Below are positions 15,721 through 22,832 of a DNA stretch of 26,461 bases, piece after piece. Position 1 is the stretch's first letter. Each line of letters starts with the position of its first letter. A program made the translations under genes and the position numbers. A model generated the notes under the pieces. That model was not told the DNA's origin, did not search any database, and saw nothing but the letters and a program-made list of their open reading frames with translations. The stretch is from CAYXVF01 sp964468125 (GTDB lineage Bacteria > Myxococcota > XYA12-FULL-58-9 > CAYXVF01): assembly GCA_964468125.1 (NCBI GenBank), contig CAYXVF010000087.1, positions 1 to 26,461 on the forward strand. Reading direction: 5' to 3'.

Positions 15721-17754
15721 TCACTTGACCCCTTCGGTCCGGTAGACATCGATGATCTCCGGCGCCCCGGTCTCGATCCAGCTGTCGAGGAAGTGGGACG
15801 CTTGAACGGAGGCGAGGTTGCTGAACGCGACATTGTCGTGGGTCGCTGCAACCGTGCTCGTGCAGGCTTCATCGGCGCAGACCACGTCAAAACCGTAGAA
15901 CCCAGCAGTTCGGCTATTTTGAAGATTGAGTGTCACCGGGAGCTCCGCGATCCGCGGATTCCCTGGCACGGGGACGATCTCATCCCCCAGAACGGGTAGG
16001 CCGAGGTTCTGCGCGTAGAACACGCTCGTACGATTGGGGACGATTTCGTCATCGAGGGCGACCTGCATCAGGAGATGCGGTCGGTCGTTCTCGTCGCCGC
16101 GGACACGCGTCCCGAGGATCGCGCGCGCGTGCGCGCCTGGGTCGCCCTTGTCGAAGGAGGTTTGGAGCACCGGGTAGAGGCGCGCGAGATCGCCGTCGGT
16201 CGCAGAGCCGAAGAGCAGGGGCGCCGCGTCGATCTCTCGGACCACGTCCACGAGCCGTGCGCCGGGCACCAAGAGCACCACGGTCCGAAGCTCCGGGCTC
16301 ATCGCCGCGAACTCGCCCCCCATGATCCCGCCAAGGCTGCCGCCGATGTAGTGAATCGCGTCGGCGTCGAAGTCCGGGATCCCGTCGTCGGTGACGTCGA
16401 GGCCTGCGAGGATCGCGGACAGGACGTGCTGCTTGTCGAGATTCGCTTGCCGAAGATTGTCTCGAAACTTCAGGCCCTCGAAGGCGATGCTGAGCCCAGC
16501 TCCTCGGCGGCCGCCAAAAAACGCGAGCACTGCCGGGCAAAGGCGCGTTGCGCAATCCGGGTGCTGCCCGTGCATCGGCGCATCCACGGCGAGCACTGCC
16601 AAACGGGTCTTGCCCCCGCGTGGGGGGACCACCAGGTCCGCCAGAGACTGCGCTTGCTCACGATTTCCGCTGAGTCCGTGACCGAAGATCGCGGTCTGAA
16701 ACGGGCCGGTGGCGTCCGCCGGAAGCCAGGCGGTGATCGGAAGCTCCATCGGCACCGGATTCGCTTTGTCTGCCGCGGTGATCACACCGTCGTCGCCGCG
16801 AAAGTCCAGGGCGCTCAAGCTGCCGCGACAGGTCAGCATACCCGCACCGTCGTTTTCGCACGGGCCCGATGGCGTGAAGCTCACCGTGCGGTCACGAACC
16901 GCTTCCGTGAGAGCGATCGACTCTTCGCTGATGCTCTGCGTGTGGAAACTGACAGCCAGAGTCAGATCACCGCCATCGTCGATCACACCCGTGTCCTCCA
17001 GCTTCGCCACGAGCTCGGAGACGCCGGGCAGGACGTGCTCGAAGCCTTCTGCGCGGCCCTGAAGGATGTCTCCCATCGTCTGGGATGGCGCGATGCAATC
17101 GCCACCGGTGCTGCGCAGAGCGGTCGTGACCGCCAGGCCATAGCGGCTGCGTTCGTCGAGAGCTTGGAGGGGGGAGATGAGAAGGGTCTGGTCCGGACCA
17201 TCGAGCTCGGAGCTGTCGTCGATGATCTCCCACTCGAAGTCGACGAGCTCGATCGGATCGGAGTCGAGCCGGAACAGGAGAACCGAGCTGTCGAGGGCTC
17301 CCGAACCGGGGCCGGAGACCGGCAAGGTGTTCGGATCGATCCGCGCCGAAAAGCGCACGAACAACTGTGAGGTCACTCCGAAGCCGTCTTGCGTAGCAAG
17401 CTCGTCGTAGACGCCATGAAAGACGCGGGTCCCCATCGGAAGCGACAACGCGCTCGAAGCGAGGGAGACGTGTCGCCCGGTCGCTGAGCTCGAGGCGACG
17501 GTGAAAAAGTCATCGGGAAAAACGTCCAAGTGGCCGTCTTGGGGCGCGTAGAGCACCGCCGCACGCTCGTTGTTGCACAACTCAACGGGCCGAAGGGGCG
17601 ATGGGGGAGCCGCTGCTGGCTCTCCGGAGGTGTGTGCCTCACCCGTATCGTCCCCCGGTGGGTCTTCTCCAACCAGCGTGTCGCCGGAGCTGCATCCTAT
17701 GACGACCAGGGCGCACGCGGCGAGCGCACGCCTCAGCAATGCTCTGTGTGTCAT
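15721..17754 (-). CDS. Alpha/beta-hydrolase (lipase/esterase-like) lipoprotein
   Basis: A 677-residue secreted lipoprotein. The signal ends in the lipobox VIGC with Cys21, followed by an acidic, Pro-rich linker to about residue 55. Residues 75-330 resemble Ig-like/Big_5 modules as found ahead of bacterial virulence-factor-type lipases (FSARIDPNTLP and LDERSRYGLAVTTAL). The hydrolase core has an oxyanion-type FGHGLSGNR, the nucleophile elbow GGSLGG with Ser473, an acidic residue near 568 in ALDDEIVPNRTS and His639 in THDNVAF. A DVTDDGIPDFD stretch just before the nucleophile looks like a Ca-binding loop. Several Cys pairs fit an oxidising compartment. GGGAG lies shortly before the ATG. The substrate (lipid or ester) is not determined. 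It converges on the sigma-54 activator with 19 bases between. Confidence 0.85.
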   Translation of the reverse strand: MTHRALLRRALAACALVVIGCSSGDTLVGEDPPGDDTGEAHTSGEPAAAPPSPLRPVELCNNERAAVLYAPQDGHLDVFPDDFFTVASSSATGRHVSLASSALSLPMGTRVFHGVYDELATQDGFGVTSQLFVRFSARIDPNTLPVSGPGSGALDSSVLLFRLDSDPIELVDFEWEIIDDSSELDGPDQTLLISPLQALDERSRYGLAVTTALRSTGGDCIAPSQTMGDILQGRAEGFEHVLPGVSELVAKLEDTGVIDDGGDLTLAVSFHTQSISEESIALTEAVRDRTVSFTPSGPCENDGAGMLTCRGSLSALDFRGDDGVITAADKANPVPMELPITAWLPADATGPFQTAIFGHGLSGNREQAQSLADLVVPPRGGKTRLAVLAVDAPMHGQHPDCATRLCPAVLAFFGGRRGAGLSIAFEGLKFRDNLRQANLDKQHVLSAILAGLDVTDDGIPDFDADAIHYIGGSLGGIMGGEFAAMSPELRTVVLLVPGARLVDVVREIDAAPLLFGSATDGDLARLYPVLQTSFDKGDPGAHARAILGTRVRGDENDRPHLLMQVALDDEIVPNRTSVFYAQNLGLPVLGDEIVPVPGNPRIAELPVTLNLQNSRTAGFYGFDVVCADEACTSTVAATHDNVAFSNLASVQASHFLDSWIETGAPEIIDVYRTEGVK

Positions 17755-17829
17755 CCTATTCTCCCTAACCCACGGGAGATATCCCCGAATCTGCGGACCG
17801 GACGCAACGTGTTTGATTGACAGGGTGCG

Positions 17830-18576
17830 TCAGCGCAGATGGGTCCAGTGAAAGCTCTCGAGGTGGAGCCTCAAGTCACTCATGGTCGGAAAGCGACGGA
17901 GGATCGCTCTGTGCTGGAGCCCCGCGATGATGTTCTTCAGCTCTGGCGCGAGGCGCGAATAGAACCTCTTGCCGCCGAGGATGTCGTAGAACACTCGAAT
18001 CGTGTGGATGATGTCCTGCTGTTGCTTGTAGCGCGCAAAACGTCCCCAGTCGTAGAAGTCGATCAGCTTCACGTCGAAGTGAACCCCGACCGGTTGGATC
18101 AAAATGTTCTCCGTATGAACATCCGAGTGATAGTCGCGCAACGCGTGTATCTTCTCCAGACCCCTGACGAGAGTGTAGAGCACGTGAAGGGCGATGAAGG
18201 GTGTGAGTCGACTTCCCGGTTGCGAAGCCACCCATCGATCGAGTGTTTCCCCTTCGCTGAGGTCGGAAATCAGGCAGAGAATGCTCCGCCGCGCGATCGA
18301 GACCGATTGCACGTGATGGTATTGCAAGACGATTTCGCAGTGGCGAAGGCGATTGAGCTTGCGCGCATGCCACGGGCCTTGGCGCTTCTTGGGGTCCACA
18401 TGCGGAAAGTAGAGCTTGGCGGCGCGGAGAATCCCCGTATCGATCTCGCGGACCTGATACACCTCGCCCTCTGTTCCTCCCCCGAGGCGTCGCACCACCT
18501 CGTAGTGGGCGCCGAGCTTGCGACCCGCTTCGAGCTCGAAGCCGTCGATCTTTGGAATTCGATTGCCGCCGCTCAT
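17830..18576 (-). CDS. Atypical Ser/Thr-kinase-like protein without an activation segment
   Basis: A 248-residue protein with only a kinase-like domain. The glycine loop is LGGGTEGEVY (31-40) and the ATP-binding Lys is Lys54 in AAKLYF. The catalytic loop reads HSDVHTENILI (150-160), so the usual HRDxKxxN is HxDxHxxN, with Asp152 and Asn157 kept. The metal-binding motif is DFY (173-175) rather than DFG. Only about a dozen residues separate it from the helix DIIHTIRVFYDILGG, so the activation segment and APE motif are essentially missing. No membrane helix or sensor domain follows. It may phosphorylate a small molecule or a specific partner, or be regulatory. Its start is 19 bases from the divergent DUF427 gene. 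ATP binding looks intact; Ser/Thr specificity is uncertain. Confidence 0.8.
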   Translation of the reverse strand: MSGGNRIPKIDGFELEAGRKLGAHYEVVRRLGGGTEGEVYQVREIDTGILRAAKLYFPHVDPKKRQGPWHARKLNRLRHCEIVLQYHHVQSVSIARRSILCLISDLSEGETLDRWVASQPGSRLTPFIALHVLYTLVRGLEKIHALRDYHSDVHTENILIQPVGVHFDVKLIDFYDWGRFARYKQQQDIIHTIRVFYDILGGKRFYSRLAPELKNIIAGLQHRAILRRFPTMSDLRLHLESFHWTHLR

Positions 18577-18595
18577 GAGCGTCCTAGTTTAGGGC

Positions 18596-19093
18596 ATGAT
18601 GAGACCGAAGAGAATCGAGCCCGGACCGGGCCAAGAATCGGTGTGGGACTACCCGCGGCCGGCGGTGTGCGAGCCAACGTCTGCTTCACTGGAGGTGCGG
18701 TTTGCGGGCAAGGTTCTGGCCCGAACGAACCGGGCCTTCCGGGTCTTGGAGACGAGTCATCCGCCGACCTTCTATATCCCGCCTGAGGATGTCGATGGGA
18801 GCATGCTCGTGCCTGCGCGTGGCACGTCCGTCTGCGAGTGGAAGGGTGTGGCGAGCTACTTCGATGTCGTGAGCGGTGATCGAATCGCTAAACGAGCCGC
18901 GTGGTGTTACCCGAATCCGACGCCCGCCTTCGCACCCATGGCCGGTTATCTGTCGTTTTATGCCCATCAGATGGACGCCTGTTTCGTGGACGACGAGCAG
19001 GTGCAGGCGCAAGAGGGTGACTTCTACGGCGGCTGGATCACGAGTCAGGTCGTCGGCCCATTCAAGGGCGCCGCGGGCACCTGGGGCTGGTGA
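18596..19093 (+). CDS. DUF427 domain protein
   Basis: A 165-residue protein matching the DUF427 pattern: ESVWDYPRP, a small beta-rich core (VRFAGKVLARTNRAFRVLETSHPPTFYIP shortened here to its ends VRFAG and TFYIP), PEDVD, CEWKGVASYFDV, AAWCYPNP, then YLSFYAHQMDACFVDDEQV and FYGGWITS near the end. DUF427 proteins are small soluble proteins of unknown function, found widely in bacteria and fungi. ATG 18596 and 18599 are adjacent in-frame starts; no ribosome site is visible in the 19-base gap to the divergent kinase, so it may be leaderless or use a site within the kinase gene. It converges on the transglycosylase gene with 10 bases between. Confidence 0.88.
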   Translation: MMRPKRIEPGPGQESVWDYPRPAVCEPTSASLEVRFAGKVLARTNRAFRVLETSHPPTFYIPPEDVDGSMLVPARGTSVCEWKGVASYFDVVSGDRIAKRAAWCYPNPTPAFAPMAGYLSFYAHQMDACFVDDEQVQAQEGDFYGGWITSQVVGPFKGAAGTWGW

Positions 19094-19103
19094 ACGGAGT
19101 GGC

Positions 19104-19697
19104 TCAGCGATAGAGGCGGCGACAGCTCGGTCCGATCACGTGCATGAGGTAGTGGCGGGTTTCTCCCGGCAGGTCGACCGCTTTTCCCCGTCGAGGGACG
19201 CGTCCGGGGCCCGCGTTGTAGGCCGCGGCCACACGGCACTGGTCGCCGGAGTAGCGCCGCCAGTGGGTGGCCAAGAGCCGCGTGGCCCCGTCCACGCTCT
19301 CTTCGACCGAGAAGGGGTCCTCGACCCCCAGCGCTTCGGCGGTGGCGGGCATTAGCTGCATCACCCCCATCGCACCCGTGTGACTCACGCGCCGCTTCGA
19401 CAGGCCCGACTCGCGACGGGCGATGGCGAGCACCAAGTCCGGGGGCAACCCCTTCCTGCTCGCATGGTCGCGTATGGTCGTCTCCACGTCCGGGTCTCGC
19501 TCGAGGGCGAAGCGAAGCTCGTGTTTCGCCAAGCGGCCGAGCGCGTCGATTTTTGCCGGGAGTCCAAAAGGCGAAAGGAGCGCCGGAGAGCCGCCGAGGG
19601 TTCGCACCGCTCCGTTGATCAGAACGACAAAGAGAAAAACTCCCAGGATCCCACGGCACAGTGCGCGGCCTAGAGCGCGTTTGACCCGCCTCAACAT
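19104..19697 (-). CDS. Membrane-anchored lytic transglycosylase (SLT domain)
   Basis: A 197-residue protein. A basic N-terminus and one hydrophobic helix (about 16-32) anchor it in the inner membrane. The SLT domain follows in the periplasm (about 75-175). The catalytic Glu is Glu96 in ARRESGL, followed by GAMGVMQLMPATA and AAYNAGPGRV, the family's three landmarks. Such enzymes cleave the MurNAc-GlcNAc bond of peptidoglycan, leaving 1,6-anhydro ends, for remodelling or insertion of envelope complexes. It is short, without LysM or other binding modules. Its start is 80 bases from the divergent TerB-like gene. Confidence 0.92.
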   Translation of the reverse strand: MLRRVKRALGRALCRGILGVFLFVVLINGAVRTLGGSPALLSPFGLPAKIDALGRLAKHELRFALERDPDVETTIRDHASRKGLPPDLVLAIARRESGLSKRRVSHTGAMGVMQLMPATAEALGVEDPFSVEESVDGATRLLATHWRRYSGDQCRVAAAYNAGPGRVPRRGKAVDLPGETRHYLMHVIGPSCRRLYR

Positions 19698-19777
19698 TCG
19701 CCCCGGACCCTAAACCGAGCGTTTTGGACTGGGCAAAAAAGGGGTAAGAAAGGCCACGGGCCGAAAGGAGTAATACG

Positions 19778-20710
19778 GTGGCTGTTGAGCGATTCGAGCA
19801 CGTGGAACGACTCCTGCGCGAGGTGGAACAACATGGAGAACAGCTGAAGTGCGTCTTCACATGCCCGGTCTCGAAGCAAACGATCGAATCGAGCTCCGTC
19901 CTGGTCCCCGGCGAAGGCTTGCGAGACCTCGCTGGAGACGGCGGTAGTCTCGGCGCCGCCCTGAGAGAGGGTTTTGCGCGTGCGGTGACGAGTGCTTTCG
20001 GCGCGGGGTTTCTCTCCAAGCGTTCCGGCAGCAAAGGGCAGGGCGGGGCAGCAGGCTTCTCGCAGGACGAGAAGAACCTCGCAGTGTATCGCAGCTTTCA
20101 GCTGGTGAGCTCCCGGTTCATCTGGAACGGGGTGGAGCGCCGCTACGTCGCCGCCGATGCGGTGCCCGATCTCGCCACGGAGTTTTCCCTTCAGCTGTGC
20201 CGAGCGCCGGTGAGCGAGCCCTACGACGAGTCGGTGACCGCGCGCATGATGGCGGAGGTGGCGACGGTCGACCAGAAGCTCGCCGACGCAGAGCGCGACC
20301 TTCTCGAACGCTTCGTCAATAACGAGATCGGGACCGTGGAAGAGCTCCTCGAGCGACCTGCTCTGCGTCGCACGGAGCTCGACGAGACCAGCAAGGGCGC
20401 GGTGCGCGACACGATGCTCATGATGGTGTGGGCGCTCGCGGTGATCGACGAACGACTCCACGACAGCGAGCTCGAGTTGATCGAACGCTTCGCCGATGGT
20501 CTCGGAATCGCCCAGAATCGCTCCCTTCAGCTGAAGGGCTATGCCGCTGAGTTTGCGGTCGACCGGGCCTTGGAGCTCGCCTACCCGAATGCGGAGCGCG
20601 AAGACCTGCAGTACGCGTCGGCTCGCTCGCTTGCGACCAAGCTAGGTGTGGCGCGAGCGGACGCCGAGCGAATGGACATTCGTGTGCGCAAACGCCTAGG
20701 CGTGCGTTAA
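19778..20710 (+). CDS. Protein with tandem TerB-like helices, unknown function
   Basis: A 310-residue protein starting at GTG 19778, set by AAAGGAG at 19764-19770. The N-terminal 150 residues contain a possible metal or redox pair (Cys25 and Cys29 in KCVFTCP), a Gly/Ala-rich stretch and no domain I recognise. Two TerB-like signatures follow: VATVDQKLADAERDLLERF (about 161-179) and LAVIDERLHDSELELIERF (about 220-238), each with the pattern of small/Asp residues and conserved Glu seen in TerB. TerB-like domains bind metal or act as scaffolds at the membrane in tellurite and stress systems. No other ter genes are near. The C-terminus is basic. Confidence 0.75.
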   Translation: MAVERFEHVERLLREVEQHGEQLKCVFTCPVSKQTIESSSVLVPGEGLRDLAGDGGSLGAALREGFARAVTSAFGAGFLSKRSGSKGQGGAAGFSQDEKNLAVYRSFQLVSSRFIWNGVERRYVAADAVPDLATEFSLQLCRAPVSEPYDESVTARMMAEVATVDQKLADAERDLLERFVNNEIGTVEELLERPALRRTELDETSKGAVRDTMLMMVWALAVIDERLHDSELELIERFADGLGIAQNRSLQLKGYAAEFAVDRALELAYPNAEREDLQYASARSLATKLGVARADAERMDIRVRKRLGVR

Positions 20711-20714
20711 TGAC

Positions 20715-21746
20715 TCAGCCGCCCGCGGCGGAGATCCCTAGGCGCATGATTCGTCCGAGCAGGCGCGAGTAGTTGATGCCGAGGCGTTTTGCGCTCACTG
20801 CGAATTCATCGTCGCGCGCGATATTCGGGTTCGGATTGGCTTCGAGCAGGAAGGGTGTTCCATCCTCGCGAAGTCGAAAGTCGAGTCGCGCGTAGCCACT
20901 CAGACCCAATCTTCGGTAGATTCTTCGCGCCAGGGTCTGCAGTCGACGTTCAACTTCAGGCTCGAGGCGCGCGGGAGCGGTCCGCACATTGTTGCGCCAG
21001 CGGTACTCGTCGTCCCATTTGACCGCGGAGGTCGCGATTCGCACCGAAGACGCGGGAAGCTCATCGAGCACCAACTCGAGGGTGGGGAAGACCGTCAATC
21101 GCTCGTTCCCGAGCACCCCAACGTAGAGCTCTCGCCCCTCGATGAACTGCTCGACGATCGCGTCGGTTTTGACCCGATCGTGGATGAACTGAACCCGTTC
21201 CTCGAGCTTCTCGTCGGTCGTGACCACCGATGCCTGACTGATCCCGGTCGAGGCCTCCTCCACCAGTGATTTCACGATCAACGGCAGTGCGATCCGGCGC
21301 GGTCGTTTCGCCTTTCGTCCTCGGGGCACCACGAAAAATTTCGGCACGGGGATGCGGTGATAGGCGAGAATCTTTTTCGACAGAGCCTTGTCGCGTGCGA
21401 GGGTGAGCCCGCGTGGGTTGCAGCCGGTGTAGGCCTGGTGAAGGAGCTCGAGATACGCCACGACGTGTTGATCGAAAGTCGCTTCGCCGGCGAACTCCTC
21501 CAAAAGGTTGAACACGACGTGGGGTTGGAACTCTTCCACCACACGGCGTAGGGGCGCGATTTCATAGCCCAAGCCGAGCTTGACTACGTCGTGTCGCATG
21601 CGCCTGAGCGTATGCACGACGTGCCACTCAGTACGATAGCGAAATGCCTCGTCCTCGTCGACACCACGCAGGGAATCCGGCGGCACGAGTGCTTCGTGCA
21701 TGATGACGAGAACGCGCTTCTTCGATCGGGTCAAACCGGTATCCAC
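20715..21746 (-). CDS. ATP-grasp ligase (D-Ala-D-Ala ligase-like)
   Basis: A 343-residue protein with ATP-grasp architecture. The N-terminal domain has VVFNLLEEFAGE (78-88) and LLHQAYTGCNP, like the D-Ala-D-Ala ligase group. DKALSKKIL (119-127) opens the ATP-grasp. Lys159 in PLIVKS and the EQFIEGREL segment (199-207) contact ATP, and Asp289, Glu302 and Asn304 (YARLDF and LEANPNP) are the metal ligands. ATP-grasp enzymes join a carboxylate to an amine through an acyl-phosphate. Housekeeping Ddl is unlikely, as it lies with a peptidase and a transpeptidase and has a basic, unusual middle. GTG 21746 overlaps the metallopeptidase gene by 16 bases; TTG 21734 would give a 4-base overlap. Substrates are unknown. 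Confidence 0.88.
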   Translation of the reverse strand: MDTGLTRSKKRVLVIMHEALVPPDSLRGVDEDEAFRYRTEWHVVHTLRRMRHDVVKLGLGYEIAPLRRVVEEFQPHVVFNLLEEFAGEATFDQHVVAYLELLHQAYTGCNPRGLTLARDKALSKKILAYHRIPVPKFFVVPRGRKAKRPRRIALPLIVKSLVEEASTGISQASVVTTDEKLEERVQFIHDRVKTDAIVEQFIEGRELYVGVLGNERLTVFPTLELVLDELPASSVRIATSAVKWDDEYRWRNNVRTAPARLEPEVERRLQTLARRIYRRLGLSGYARLDFRLREDGTPFLLEANPNPNIARDDEFAVSAKRLGINYSRLLGRIMRLGISAAGG

Positions 21747-22768
21747 TCACGGGCGGTGTAGAGGTACTGAGTGGTACGTACCGTGAGCAGAATGGCAAAG
21801 TCGAGTTTTAGGCGCCGTTCGCTGCCGAAGGAACGAAGCTTGAGCTCCTGGCAGCGGCCGATCATGTCTCGGAACACCTGTTCCAGAATGTATTCGGGCT
21901 CTCCGGTCCAATGGCTGACCATGCGGCGGATTTCTACTCGGTTACGCCGCAGGAACGACGATGCGGCCTCGCCTTTCTTCGGCGCGCCGGTCTCCGGCAA
22001 GTGAAATAGACGAAGCAAGTCGCGGTCGTAGACTTCAGGAAAGCTGGACGAATAGTGCGTCTGTTTCGCGTCGTAGTACTCACGGATCGTCGTCTTGAGA
22101 TGCGGGAGCGAGTCTACTCGCGCCTTGCTGCGGACGGGTGCCTTGGTTCCGGCAACCTCTTCCATCAGCGCATCGACGAGCTCGAGCTTTTTTAACGCTC
22201 CCCATCCCGCGTAGCGGCGACGCCACTGGGTTCTTGGCGTCGCTAGCCACACCGCAAAGGTCTCCGCGAAATCCTCCGCCGGGTGCGACTGGGCGTACCA
22301 AAGATAGAGGTGAAGTACGTAGTTGCGACTCTTCGGGTTCGGCCGATAGTGGTCCGGATAGCGCTGTGCGACACTCCCGAAGATTTCTCGAAAGGCTTTC
22401 CGGCGGTGTAGACGAAAGGCGCTCTGGATCGCGTGTCCCGCCTCGTGACGCATGAGCTGCATGCACCAGCGTTTGTTCCCGCCTTCCACCTCCAGCATGT
22501 GTCGGCGCTCGAGCTTGCGCAGGCGTCGATGGGTGAGGAAGAACGGAATGCCGATCCCTGGGATCCCGTCCGGCGAGAACCACTCCTCGGAGAGCCAACA
22601 GTGCGGGTGGACTCGGATCGACCGCGCGTCGAGCTCGTCGTGTAGCTGCGTGACCATCTCCTGCAGCCAGGTGTCCTCGAGGGCGAGCTCGAGGTCACAG
22701 AGGCGCACGTCGAGGAGCTCTTCGTCCGAGAGCTTCTCCCACCAATAGCGTTTGCGTCGACTCGCCAT
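21731..22768 (-). CDS. Putative zinc-binding metallopeptidase (HEAGH)
   Basis: A 345-residue soluble protein with the zincin motif RHEAGHAIQ (His108, Glu109, His112) and, about 55 residues on, HPAEDFAETFAVWL, which offers the third zinc ligand (Glu165 or Glu169) as in gluzincin-type proteins. This arrangement fits the group annotated as putative zinc-binding metallopeptidases. There is no signal peptide or membrane helix, so it should act in the cytoplasm. The C-terminal half (about 190-345) is charged and helical and I do not recognise it. It is followed by, and overlaps, the ATP-grasp gene and lies 64 bases after ggt on the same strand, suggesting an operon. No clear ribosome site precedes the ATG. 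The substrate is unknown. Confidence 0.83.
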   Translation of the reverse strand: MASRRKRYWWEKLSDEELLDVRLCDLELALEDTWLQEMVTQLHDELDARSIRVHPHCWLSEEWFSPDGIPGIGIPFFLTHRRLRKLERRHMLEVEGGNKRWCMQLMRHEAGHAIQSAFRLHRRKAFREIFGSVAQRYPDHYRPNPKSRNYVLHLYLWYAQSHPAEDFAETFAVWLATPRTQWRRRYAGWGALKKLELVDALMEEVAGTKAPVRSKARVDSLPHLKTTIREYYDAKQTHYSSSFPEVYDRDLLRLFHLPETGAPKKGEAASSFLRRNRVEIRRMVSHWTGEPEYILEQVFRDMIGRCQELKLRSFGSERRLKLDFAILLTVRTTQYLYTAREWIPV

Positions 22769-22832
22769 CAGGCGAAGAGCGGCACGGGGACGACTGCGGG
22801 AACGACGGACACAACCTCAACAGTGTATCGAT

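Noticed and set aside
16075..17370. 431-residue open frame antisense to the hydrolase lipoprotein
   Set aside because: No recognisable motif, and the opposite strand encodes a clear lipobox and catalytic Ser/His.
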